From Rhodobacterales bacterium (GTDB lineage: Bacteria > Pseudomonadota > Alphaproteobacteria > Rhodobacterales > Rhodobacteraceae): a stretch of DNA of 6,260 bases. Positions 1 to 6,057 of the stretch are shown in pieces. Each line of letters begins with the position of its first letter. Positions within the stretch are counted from its first letter, which is position 1. The notes under the pieces were generated by a model that was not told the origin of the DNA, ran no database searches, and saw nothing but the letters and a program-made list of their open reading frames with translations. A program made the position numbers and the translations under genes. The stretch is from assembly GCA_013298675.1 (NCBI GenBank), contig JAAFIJ010000168.1, positions 1-6,260 on the forward strand, given 5' to 3'.

Positions 1-287
1 CCCCAGCCCGCAAAGAAACCCCAAGTCGGGCCAAACACCGCGCCGACCCAAGCATAGGTGGCCCCGGCATGCGGGCTCATCTTGTTCAGGTTCTTAAAGG
101 CCAACATCAGACCGAACATGATCAGGCCACAGTAAAGGATTGAGCCGACAGCCAAGTCCCCGACCGCAGCAACGATCGTGGCTGTGGTCACAGCGACGCT
201 GAATGCCGGCGCAGTGCCGGCGATCCCCATGACAATTGATTCAATTTTTCCCAAGGCCCCTTTGGCCAAGCCTGCTTCGCTAGACAT
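1..287 (-). CDS. APC-superfamily amino acid permease, N-terminal part (runs off left edge)
   Basis: Reading leftward from an ATG at 285-287, an open frame of 95 codons reaches the window edge without a stop, so only the N-terminus is visible. Residues 18-42 form a first membrane segment containing GIAGTAPAFS. This matches the unwound substrate-binding stretch of TM1 in APC-family amino acid/polyamine permeases. Residues 45-64 form TM2. The segment SPHAGATYAWVG (71-82) followed by FGPTWGFFAGW (85-95) is the classic 'SP-x-AG-x-Y-x-W' signature entering TM3. Expected function is inner-membrane uptake or exchange of an amino acid or amine; the substrate cannot be read from this fragment. A weak AAGG lies about 10 bases upstream of the ATG. 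The gene starts 97 bp after the MATE gene stop on the same strand with no clear terminator between, so read-through is possible. Family assignment is firm; specificity is unknown. Confidence 0.85.
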   Translation of the reverse strand, partial: MSSEAGLAKGALGKIESIVMGIAGTAPAFSVAVTTATIVAAVGDLAVGSILYCGLIMFGLMLAFKNLNKMSPHAGATYAWVGAVFGPTWGFFAGW

Positions 288-384
288 CTTATGCAACCTT
301 ATGAAAACCCAGCCCACCTATGATCCGCCAAGCCTATTCAGGTGGTTTAAAAATTGCAAAATCAAAGTTCGCTCTTGGTTCGAA

Positions 385-1734
385 TTACCGCGGCGCTTTG
401 TGCCAGAACCTCCACATCATCAGCACAGCCGCGCAAAGCAAACCAAGTGTCAGGCCAAGCCACAACCCGACCCCGCCCAGCCCCATCGGAAAGGCAAGAA
501 CATAGCTCGCCGGGATACCTATCAGCCAATAGCTGATGGCAGCGGCGATCATCGGTACTCGGGTGTCGCGGATTCCACGCAAAAGGCCCAACGCCATAAC
601 CTGCATGGCATCGGCCAGTTGAAACAGCGCCGCACAAATCAACAGTGTCGATCCAAAGGCAATGATTTGAACCGTTTCAGGTTTGGCCTCGTCCACAAAC
701 AGACCGACAATCTGGGCTGGAAAAACAAGAAATATCAGGATCATAATGAACCCAAAACCCAATGAAAGCAGAATTGCCGCGAGTGCGCCGATGCGAAGCC
801 CAACACCATCGCCCGCACCTTCAGCGCGTCCCGTTCGCACGGTTGCAGCGTTTGAAATCCCGACATGGATCATAAAGGCCAGCGACGTCACCTCCATCGC
901 GATGCCATGGGCGGCAAGTTCGACAGTGCCAATCCACCCCATCATCAGGGCAGAGGCTTGAAACATCCCGCTTTCGGCAAAACTGGTGATCCCGATCGGC
1001 CAACCAAGCCGGAAAACCTGCCGCATCGCCTGCCAATCGGGTCGCCAGAAACGTTGCCACAAACGATAGATGCGCAATTCCGGCAGCCAGCCCGCATAAA
1101 TCGCCAAAATCACAAAGGTCAGAACCTGCACGACCAAAGACGCAATCGCGGCCCCTTTCACGCCCAGTTCCGGTGCCCCCCAGTTGCCAAAGATCAGCGC
1201 CCAGGCCAGAACCAGATTGACCAAGACCGCAAGCGCCGTGGTCCAAAACACCACCTGGGTCCGCTCCAGCGCGGCAAGATAGCCTTTAAGGGTCATGATA
1301 AGCAGCGCGGGGATCATGCCCAACCCGGCGATGCGCATGAAATCTTGCCCCAATGACGCCACCTCTGGCTGCTGCCCTAGCGCCAAGAGCAAGGTTTCTG
1401 ACCACCAAAACAGCGGATAACACAGCACCCCAAAGGCAATCGACAGCCACATGCCCATCCGAGTATCACGGCGCACTTGGGTTTCATCGCCGCGGCCAAG
1501 GGCCGCCGCGACCATCGGCATCACTGCCTGAGCAAAGCCGGAGCCAAAAATAAAGATAACAAAGAAACTAGAGCTGCCGATCACAACCGACGCCAGTTCG
1601 TCGACACCGTACCACCCAAGCAGGATCGTATCGGTGACATGCAACAACATTTGCGCCAAATGACTTCCGATCAATGGAAGCCCCAAGGTCAGCGTTGCGA
1701 TGGCATGTGAGCTCAGCACGGATTTTGATGTCAT
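385..1734 (-). CDS. MATE family (NorM-type) multidrug efflux transporter
   Basis: This is a 449-residue polytopic inner-membrane protein, the usual length for MATE transporters, which export cationic drugs or metabolites in exchange for Na+ or H+. It shows the two-fold MATE repeat: TM1 with LPLIGSHLAQ (19-28) and VTDTILLG (33-40), the loop ALGRGDE (78-84) after TM2, and in the second half ELAAHGIAMEV (272-282) and GISNAATVRTGRAEGAG (292-308). Acidic residues D35 (TM1), E254 (TM7, in SFAESGMFQ) and D375 (TM10, in QLADAMQ) fall where NorM of Vibrio cholerae has D36, E255 and D371, so the cation site looks intact. The frame stays open upstream to an ATG at 1887. The added 51 residues are polar, Cys/His-rich and unlike any MATE N-terminus, so ATG 1734 was chosen; a GTG directly before it is possible. 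The ribosome-binding site is weak for either. It is divergent from the GST gene and 97 bp upstream of the permease. Confidence 0.93.
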   Translation of the reverse strand: MTSKSVLSSHAIATLTLGLPLIGSHLAQMLLHVTDTILLGWYGVDELASVVIGSSSFFVIFIFGSGFAQAVMPMVAAALGRGDETQVRRDTRMGMWLSIAFGVLCYPLFWWSETLLLALGQQPEVASLGQDFMRIAGLGMIPALLIMTLKGYLAALERTQVVFWTTALAVLVNLVLAWALIFGNWGAPELGVKGAAIASLVVQVLTFVILAIYAGWLPELRIYRLWQRFWRPDWQAMRQVFRLGWPIGITSFAESGMFQASALMMGWIGTVELAAHGIAMEVTSLAFMIHVGISNAATVRTGRAEGAGDGVGLRIGALAAILLSLGFGFIMILIFLVFPAQIVGLFVDEAKPETVQIIAFGSTLLICAALFQLADAMQVMALGLLRGIRDTRVPMIAAAISYWLIGIPASYVLAFPMGLGGVGLWLGLTLGLLCAAVLMMWRFWHKAPR

Positions 1735-1818
1735 CACCCAGCAATAGACTTCTCGCTGGCACACAACAAGTCCCGTGGGTGTGCAGCGTCGGCCGATCTG
1801 GCACAAACGCGGGCCGTG

Positions 1819-1858
1819 CCACGGACCAGTTGCAAGCAATGACAAGTCAAATCCGTGG
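1819..1858. repeat. Inverted repeat CCACGGA-N26-TCCGTGG in the MATE/GST divergent gap
   Basis: Within the 213-bp gap between the divergent MATE and GST genes, CCACGGA (1819-1825) is matched exactly by its reverse complement TCCGTGG (1852-1858) across 26 bases. The enclosed segment contains a minus-strand TTGACT (1845-1850) that resembles a -35 element, but no acceptable -10 follows at 16-18 bases. The position between two divergent genes would suit an operator, but seven-base arms can arise by chance. The rest of this gap shows no convincing promoter and no small gene. Confidence 0.3.
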
Positions 1859-1934
1859 TGGCTTTGCCTATTCTTCTTGCCACCCACCTTTCCGTCGGTG
1901 TGATCTGCGGTTAGAACTGCGCAAAGCAGCTTTT

Positions 1935-1940
1935 AGGGGG
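1935..1940 (+). promoter_or_regulatory. Shine-Dalgarno-like site that decides the GST start
   Basis: AGGGGG lies one base before the ATG at 1942 but seven bases before the in-frame ATG at 1948. Only the second spacing is workable for ribosome loading, so the start at 1948 is preferred even though the longer frame is open. Confidence 0.55.
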
Positions 1941-1947
1941 CATGACC

Positions 1948-2607
1948 ATGTTAACACTTTACGGCGTCTATCGCTCTCGTGCGTCGCGCCCGCTGTGGCT
2001 TTTGGCCGAAATCGGGCAGGATTTCCGCCACGAGCCCATTATTCAGGCTTATCGTTTGGCCGACCCCACCGCCGCTGATGCCCCAACAAATACCTCGTCA
2101 CCCGCCTTCTTGGCACTAAACCCCATGGGCCAAATTCCGGTTCTAGACGATAGTGGGCTGGTTTTGACCGAAAGCTTGGCCATCACACTTCATATTGCGC
2201 GCAAATACGGCGGCCTTTTGGGCCCGCAAACCGATAATGAGGCCGCGCTGATGGAGCAGTGGGCGCTGTTCGTTGCCACTTCGGTAGAGACCCCTGCGCT
2301 TGAAATGATGATGGTTCAGGCGGACGGCGGCGACAAAACGACAGAGGGGCAGGCCAGCATTGCGCTGAACGCCCAACGCCTGCGTCGCCCGTTAGGCCAC
2401 TTGCAGGCCCATTTGGCTGCGCATGAATGGATGGTCGGTGACCGCTTTACGGTGGCAGATATCAACACAGCTGAAGTGACGCGCTATGCCCAGTTGCACC
2501 CGACCCTGTTGTCTGAGTTTCCCGCAGTCAAAGCATGGATTGAACGTTGCCAGTTGCGTGACGCCTTCAAGGCGATGTGGGCTGGGCGGATGGCCGAGCC
2601 CGCATGA
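1948..2607 (+). CDS. Glutathione S-transferase family protein
   Basis: This is a 219-residue cytosolic protein with the two-domain GST layout. Residues 1-88 form a thioredoxin-like N-domain: MLTLYGVYRSRASRPLWLL with the R9/S10/S13 region where the catalytic or thiol-activating residue normally sits, NPMGQIPVL (58-66) with the cis-proline P64, and TES (74-76), where E75-S76 matches the glutathione gamma-glutamyl contact. The helical C-domain carries the N-capping-box motif FTVADIN (167-173), typical of the family. Members conjugate glutathione to electrophiles or act as peroxidases or isomerases; the substrate here is not predictable. An insertion-like low-complexity stretch (about residues 38-53, rich in Ala/Pro/Thr/Ser) precedes the cis-Pro motif. 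An in-frame ATG six bases upstream (1942) would add two residues, but the SD spacing favours 1948. The gene is monocistronic: divergent from the MATE gene and convergent with pstS, with a shared terminator just after its stop. Confidence 0.92.
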   Translation: MLTLYGVYRSRASRPLWLLAEIGQDFRHEPIIQAYRLADPTAADAPTNTSSPAFLALNPMGQIPVLDDSGLVLTESLAITLHIARKYGGLLGPQTDNEAALMEQWALFVATSVETPALEMMMVQADGGDKTTEGQASIALNAQRLRRPLGHLQAHLAAHEWMVGDRFTVADINTAEVTRYAQLHPTLLSEFPAVKAWIERCQLRDAFKAMWAGRMAEPA

Positions 2608-2638
2608 AACGCTTGTAAACGGCAGACATTTCAACGGC

Positions 2639-2669
2639 AAAAAAAGGGGTGGCCCGAGAGCCACCCCTT
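2639..2669. terminator. Rho-independent terminator between convergent GST and pstS genes
   Basis: A 10-bp perfect stem (AAGGGGTGGC at 2644-2653 with GCCACCCCTT at 2660-2669) closes a 6-base loop. Read on the minus strand the stem is followed by seven T (the A-run 2639-2645, partly in the stem), so it is a strong intrinsic terminator for pstS, whose stop codon is 22 bp away. On the plus strand it is followed by an AT-rich stretch (TAATCATTTATT), so it probably also ends the GST transcript, making it bidirectional. Confidence 0.9.
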
Positions 2670-2691
2670 AATCATTTATTCCGGCTTAGGC

Positions 2692-3720
2692 TTACATGGT
2701 TTTGTCGTTTGCAACCACGGCCTGAGCGCGCGATAGATTTGGATCAGGGACCAAGCCCGCACCTTCAAGAATTCCGCCCTGACCAGCCATCTCGTTGGAG
2801 ACGAAATATTCAGAGAACTCTTTCAGACCGGGGATCATGCCCATGTGCTGCATCTTGACATAGATGAACAACGGACGCGAAACCTTGTAGCTTCCAGAGG
2901 CAACGCTTTCTTGGGATGGCTTCACGCCGTGAAATGTTGCGACCTGCAAGGTGTTGGTGTTGTTTTCATAGAAAGACAGACCAAAGATTCCCACACCGTT
3001 CTTGTTGGACTTCAGGCGCGCAAGGGTTTCGCTGTAATCGCCATCAATTTCGACAACGCGGCCATCGGTACGCAATGCAGTGCAGCCAGCGGTGGTCTTG
3101 GCTTTGTCGCCCCCAACACGCTTGGCGACAACCTTATCGGCTTTGAACGCCTTGCAGCCTGCTTCGATCACTTTTTGATCGAACACTTCGCGGGTGCCAT
3201 GCTTGGTGCCGGGGACGAAGGCCAAAATTTCCTGCGCTGGCAGTTTTGGGTCAACTTCGGACCATTTGGTGTAAGGGTTGGCGACCAGCTTGCCATTGAT
3301 CACGACTTCAGCGGCAAGACCATTGTACCAATCAGCAGCCGTAAACGCAAAGGCCGGGCCGTTCACGTCAGTTGCGAAAACGATGCCGTCAAATCCGATT
3401 TGCACTTCTTGAATGCTGGTCACGCCATTCTTTTTGCACGCAGCAACTTCAGACGCTTTCATCTTGCGCGAAGCTGTCGCGATATCGAGCGTATTTTCTT
3501 CAGCACCCTGACAGAACTTCTTGATGCCAGCACCGGTGCCGCCGCCCTCAACCACTGGGGTCGCGAAGGGTAGGTTTTCGCCAAATGACTCGGCCACGAT
3601 GGTTGCAAACGGCAAAACGGTCGATGACCCGCCAATCTGCAGCTGATCACGCGCAAGCGCGGCAGACGCGCTGATAGCAAATGCGGCAATCGCCGGGGCA
3701 ACAACCTTGATAAAGGACAT
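2692..3720 (-). CDS. pstS: PstS-type periplasmic phosphate-binding protein (stand-alone)
   Basis: This is a 342-residue secreted substrate-binding protein of the PstS/COG0226 type, which captures phosphate in the periplasm for the PstCAB ABC transporter. A Sec signal peptide covers residues 1-23, with cleavage predicted at ALA|RDQ. The mature part has the family's oxyanion-site motifs: GGSSTVLPF (30-38), EGGGTGAG (58-65), DIATASRKM (79-87) and GTKHGTREVF (171-180). Four cysteines (70, 95, 189, 213) could form disulfides. The start at 3720 is chosen because GGAGAG (3725-3730) sits four bases upstream, whereas the ATG at 3730-3732 overlaps that site. No pstC, pstA, pstB or phoU follows; a strong terminator and a convergent gene close the unit. 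The binding motifs fit phosphate, but PstS-like proteins for related roles exist, so the ligand is inferred from family. Confidence 0.9.
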   Translation of the reverse strand: MSFIKVVAPAIAAFAISASAALARDQLQIGGSSTVLPFATIVAESFGENLPFATPVVEGGGTGAGIKKFCQGAEENTLDIATASRKMKASEVAACKKNGVTSIQEVQIGFDGIVFATDVNGPAFAFTAADWYNGLAAEVVINGKLVANPYTKWSEVDPKLPAQEILAFVPGTKHGTREVFDQKVIEAGCKAFKADKVVAKRVGGDKAKTTAGCTALRTDGRVVEIDGDYSETLARLKSNKNGVGIFGLSFYENNTNTLQVATFHGVKPSQESVASGSYKVSRPLFIYVKMQHMGMIPGLKEFSEYFVSNEMAGQGGILEGAGLVPDPNLSRAQAVVANDKTM

Positions 3721-3742
3721 AGAACTCTCCATTCGAGCAGAC

Positions 3743-3761
3743 AGAGCGCGCCACGCGCTCT
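3743..3761 (-). promoter_or_regulatory. Stem-loop in the predicted pstS leader
   Basis: AGAGCGCG (3743-3750) and CGCGCTCT (3754-3761) form a perfect 8-bp GC-rich stem with a 3-base loop. It ends 12 bases upstream of the pstS ribosome-binding site (3725-3730). There is no following T-run, so it does not look like an attenuator. Stabilising the 5' end of the mRNA is one possibility. Confidence 0.45.
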
Positions 3762-3787
3762 TTCACCGTGCGGGACAGGTCCTGTAC

Positions 3788-3816
3788 TTGAAGTTTTCAC
3801 GACAGTTATGTGAAAA
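3788..3816 (-). promoter_or_regulatory. Pho-box-like / operator-like element upstream of pstS
   Basis: On the minus strand three heptamers repeat at exactly 11-base steps: TTTTCAC (3816-3810), CTGTCGT (3805-3799) and ACTTCAA (3794-3788). The PhoB half-site consensus is CTGTCAT with the same 11-base period. The middle copy matches 6 of 7, the first 4 of 7 and the last only 3 of 7. The same DNA also contains a perfect inverted repeat TTTTCAC-N9-GTGAAAA (3794-3816). PhoB control is expected for pstS by family knowledge; this exact site is inferred and could instead be a dyad operator. No convincing -10 element was found downstream. Confidence 0.4.
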
Positions 3817-3892
3817 TTGTCGGAATTTCGTTTCAGTGCGGCTTACGGGAGGAAATCCTCAAAGAAATTTTGCAACCAAATGATTTAAATAG

Positions 3893-3920
3893 AAAAAGGG
3901 CGAACTTTCGCTCGCCCCTT
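3893..3920 (-). terminator. Rho-independent terminator of the porin gene
   Basis: On the minus strand, GGGCGA (3912-3917 read in reverse) pairs with TCGCCC (3903-3898) around an 8-base loop and is followed directly by TTTTT (3897-3893). It begins 22 bp after the porin stop codon and separates porin transcription from pstS. Confidence 0.8.
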
Positions 3921-3939
3921 CGCTTTCCTTTAGGTCGAA

Positions 3940-4803
3940 TTAGAACGACATTCCAGCGCCGATGCTGATAAGCGCCTTAGCATTGTCTGCTTTGGCATAG
4001 CCCGCCAAAAGTGACAATCCGCCACCAAAATCATGGGTCATACCAAGTCCCTGATACTCCACATCAGCAAAGTCTTTGCGGAAGAACGCGTTGACCGAGT
4101 TGACGCCGAAGTTATAGGTTCCATAGACCACGTATTGGTCCTTCTTATCGTCGCGTTGGCCGTAAGCACCCTTAACGTCAAACTGGCCGTTGCCATAGTT
4201 GCCGCTGATGATCGTCTGTGTGCGCACACCATCATCTTCGTAACCGACGGCAACTTTCCAGAATTCAGTCGTGTAAGCGACGCCTACAGCCCAATCATTG
4301 GAAAAATTGCTGGCGGGGGTCGCGCTGGTCGCACCCGGATCACCCATAGAGAGGCTGACCGCGAGCGCATCCTTGGTGTAAGTGTACAACGCATCGCGCT
4401 TTTTACCGGTCGAACCGCCGGTCAGAAACTTAAACTCTTGCAGCTTGCCGGTTTCATCATAACCGATAGCACCGAACTGGGTCACAGCCGCCTGAGCCGC
4501 ACCATCGACATCGCCAAAGGTCAACTTGCCCATGGTGGCCGATTCTAGAAACACAGTGCCCGCGGCATTGGTAGACTCTGCATCTGTAGCTTCATTTGCA
4601 CGGAAGCTCGCGCCAAATTTCAGACCGTTGTCCGACTCGCCAGAGCCGGAAAACCGAACGCGTGCACGGCTGGAAAACACAAAGTTATCGCCGCCGTCTT
4701 TGGAAGAGATGCCCATACGGCCATCACCCGAAATTGAGATATCTGCGGCTGCCGCACCGGCGGTGGCAGCCAACAGGGAAGTAAGAAGGAGCAGCTTTTT
4801 CAT
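3940..4803 (-). CDS. Rhodobacter-type outer-membrane porin
   Basis: This is a 287-residue precursor of a trimeric beta-barrel general porin, allowing diffusion of small solutes across the outer membrane. The signal peptide is MKKLLLLTSLLAATAGAAAA (cleavage near A20), leaving about 267 residues, somewhat short for a 16-strand porin but normal for the Rhodobacter/Porin_4 group. The start of the barrel, DISISGDGRMG (21-31), then FVFSSRARVRFSG (41-53), LKFGASFRANEA (61-72) and GTVFLES...MGKLTFGDVDGA (82-102), follow the Rhodobacter porin pattern, and the chain ends in Phe as outer-membrane barrels do for BAM recognition. A basic cluster (KKR, 134-136) lies in a probable loop. The start at 4803 gives the signal peptide at the N-terminus. 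The frame is open for 45 more codons to 4938, but that extension is not signal-like. The RBS is modest (AGAAG about 8 bases upstream). It is expressed separately from pstS, with a terminator in between. Confidence 0.92.
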   Translation of the reverse strand: MKKLLLLTSLLAATAGAAAADISISGDGRMGISSKDGGDNFVFSSRARVRFSGSGESDNGLKFGASFRANEATDAESTNAAGTVFLESATMGKLTFGDVDGAAQAAVTQFGAIGYDETGKLQEFKFLTGGSTGKKRDALYTYTKDALAVSLSMGDPGATSATPASNFSNDWAVGVAYTTEFWKVAVGYEDDGVRTQTIISGNYGNGQFDVKGAYGQRDDKKDQYVVYGTYNFGVNSVNAFFRKDFADVEYQGLGMTHDFGGGLSLLAGYAKADNAKALISIGAGMSF

Positions 4804-4972
4804 GATTTGCTTCTTTGACAATCGTGGCACCGAACTCTGAGATCCGGCTTGGTCCAGCACTTGCCAAGACAAAGGATCGCCACTCAATACCTGGAAAAAC
4901 TTCCAAACAGAAAAGTACCGAATGAGGCGCATAGCCACATAAAGTCGTTTAAGATCAATAGTTTGAAACAGT
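4804..4972 (-). other. Probable untranslated leader upstream of the porin
   Basis: If the promoter proposed at 4973-5001 is right, the porin mRNA would carry a leader of roughly 160 bases. No small gene with an RBS and no strong hairpin is evident in it. The porin frame happens to stay open back to 4938. Long leaders on porin mRNAs are often targets of small RNAs, but nothing in the sequence proves that here. Confidence 0.25.
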
Positions 4973-5001
4973 TTTATGGCGACAATATTTCAGATTTGTA
5001 A
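4973..5001 (-). promoter_or_regulatory. Candidate porin promoter
   Basis: Reading leftward, TTACAA (5001-4996) is followed after 17 bases by CATAAA (4978-4973). Both match the sigma-70 hexamers only partly (about 3/6 and 4/6). The upstream element overlaps the tandem repeat at 4997-5014, which would fit an activator that compensates for a poor -35. Confidence 0.3.
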
Positions 5002-5020
5002 CGAACCTGTAACGCAAATC
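4993..5020 (-). promoter_or_regulatory. Tandem CGTTACA repeat, likely response-regulator box upstream of the porin
   Basis: CGTTACA occurs twice on the minus strand (5014-5008 and 5003-4997) with an exact 11-base period, bracketed by a perfect 6-base inverted pair GATTTG (4993-4998) and CAAATC (5015-5020). One-helical-turn direct repeats are the hallmark of OmpR/PhoB-family winged-helix regulators, and TTACA resembles degenerate Pho-box and OmpR half-sites. It lies about 20 bases above a candidate -10 for the porin, a position suited to activation. Which regulator binds is not determined. Confidence 0.5.
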
Positions 5021-5063
5021 CACGATGGGCAGCACAGCACTTTGTCGCGCAAACTGGCGAGTA

Positions 5064-5093
5064 GGTGATTCTGCTTTCCCCAGCAGAATCACC
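5064..5093 (-). terminator. Perfect 12-bp stem-loop after the epimerase gene (terminator without a T-run)
   Basis: GGTGATTCTGCT (5064-5075) pairs perfectly with AGCAGAATCACC (5082-5093) around a 6-base loop, starting 8 bases after the epimerase stop codon. Neither strand has a T-tract after the stem (minus strand: TACTCGCC), so it is not a textbook intrinsic terminator. It may act as a hairpin that terminates weakly or protects the mRNA 3' end. Its position right behind a stop and before the next gene's control region supports a transcript-end role. Confidence 0.6.
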
Positions 5094-5101
5094 CAAAATA
5101 T

Positions 5102-5998
5102 CTATGCGGCAGGGTCCGCCACGTAGTTGCGCCAGTTGTGCTGTTCGGTAAATCCAAGAACCTCTTTGACCTTGCGGTTCGACAGCAGGCTTTCATATGC
5201 CCCAACCGGGCGCGACAACGGCACCTTTGGAAAATAGCGGGCCAGCAGTTCCTGATTGCTTTGGCACACAGAGTTGGTGTCGTTGGACGCGTTAAAGACT
5301 TGCCAACCCAAACCATCTTTACGCAGCGCGAGATCAACGATTTGGCCCAAATCACGGGCGTCAATATAGCTGAACGCAATGCGGCGACGCTGGCCCGGAT
5401 CGACGAAATAACCCGGAAAGTTTTGCGCGTATTCGTGCGGCTCTATCACATTGCCGATGCGCAACGCGTAGATGTCAAAGCCTGATCGCCGCTGAAAGCT
5501 GCGGGCTGTCACCTCATTCACTTTTTTCGACATGCCGTAGCTGTCCATCGGATCAATGTCATAGTCTTCCTCAAAGGGCAGAACTTTTGGGTCAACGATA
5601 CCCTCGGAAAAGCAGACCCCATAGGTCGTCTCGGAACTGGCAATGATGATCTTTTTGATCCCCAGTTTTACTGCAGCCTCGATCACATTATAGGTGCCCA
5701 TCACGTTGACGCGGTAAGTCTCATTTTCGGGTTTCAGCAGCAGCGATGGCACCGCGGCGAAATGCACAACAGCGTCGTAGCGCGGGGCGGCACCCTGATC
5801 CATCTCACCTATATCCATCTGGGTGCTTAACGCATTGAACATTTGGCCACTGTCGCAAATATCTGCCACCAGATCCGCCACACCGGGCATACGCAAAGGC
5901 ACCTGATCCACGTTCAAAACCTTGTGCCCAGCAGCAGCCAGATAAGCCACCACATGCTTGCCCGCCTTACCCGACCCGCCCGTAAACAAGACACGCAT
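5102..5998 (-). CDS. NAD-dependent epimerase/dehydratase (extended SDR family)
   Basis: This is a 298-residue cytosolic Rossmann-fold enzyme of the extended short-chain dehydrogenase/reductase type, the group of nucleotide-sugar epimerases, dehydratases and uronate dehydrogenases. The N-terminus MRVLFTGGSGKAG carries the GxxGxxG cofactor motif (G7, G10, G13), with D31 after the second strand pointing to NAD rather than NADP. HFAA (79-82) and YRVNVMGTYNVIEAA (95-109) are standard family segments. The catalytic set is S121/S122 in SSETTYG and Y154-x-x-x-K158 in YGMSK. RIGNVIEP (180-187) and YIDARDLGQ (211-219) shape the substrate side. The start at 5998 has an excellent AAGGAG (6005-6010) six bases upstream. 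It is transcribed away from the parE-like gene and followed by a perfect stem-loop. The substrate cannot be named from sequence; no sugar or polysaccharide genes are adjacent. Confidence 0.9.
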   Translation of the reverse strand: MRVLFTGGSGKAGKHVVAYLAAAGHKVLNVDQVPLRMPGVADLVADICDSGQMFNALSTQMDIGEMDQGAAPRYDAVVHFAAVPSLLLKPENETYRVNVMGTYNVIEAAVKLGIKKIIIASSETTYGVCFSEGIVDPKVLPFEEDYDIDPMDSYGMSKKVNEVTARSFQRRSGFDIYALRIGNVIEPHEYAQNFPGYFVDPGQRRRIAFSYIDARDLGQIVDLALRKDGLGWQVFNASNDTNSVCQSNQELLARYFPKVPLSRPVGAYESLLSNRKVKEVLGFTEQHNWRNYVADPAA

Positions 5999-6057
5999 TG
6001 CATTCTCCTTTGTTCTGGTAAGAGCGTGTCGCGTTTAACTGAAACTCAGGTTACACC

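Noticed and set aside
178..765. 195-codon plus-strand frame spanning the permease/MATE junction
   Set aside because: It overlaps two strongly supported minus-strand membrane protein genes, and the product is a polar, low-complexity sequence with no family resemblance.
1828..1850. Minus-strand TTGACT as a -35 for the MATE gene
   Set aside because: The sequences 16-18 bases downstream (TGGTCC, GGTCCG, GTCCGT) do not resemble a -10 hexamer.
1735..1887. N-terminal extension of the MATE protein to the ATG at 1887
   Set aside because: The added 51 residues are polar with several Cys and His, unlike MATE N-termini, and would place the first membrane helix abnormally late. The start at 1734 gives the usual length.
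2845..3573. 242-codon open frame on the plus strand, antisense to pstS
   Set aside because: It lies wholly inside pstS, which has a clear signal peptide and family motifs. The antisense product shows no recognisable domain, and no RBS stands out. It is a by-product of pstS codon usage.
3721..3732. Alternative pstS start (ATG at 3730-3732)
   Set aside because: This ATG overlaps the GGAGAG ribosome-binding site that serves the ATG at 3720, and it has no RBS of its own.
3849..3860. Short dyad GAGGA-AA-TCCTC between the pstS and porin genes
   Set aside because: Five-base arms with a two-base loop are too small to form a useful hairpin and are expected by chance.
4033..4548. 171-codon plus-strand frame antisense to the porin
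   Set aside because: It is covered by the porin gene, whose barrel pattern and C-terminal Phe are clear. There is no independent evidence of coding.
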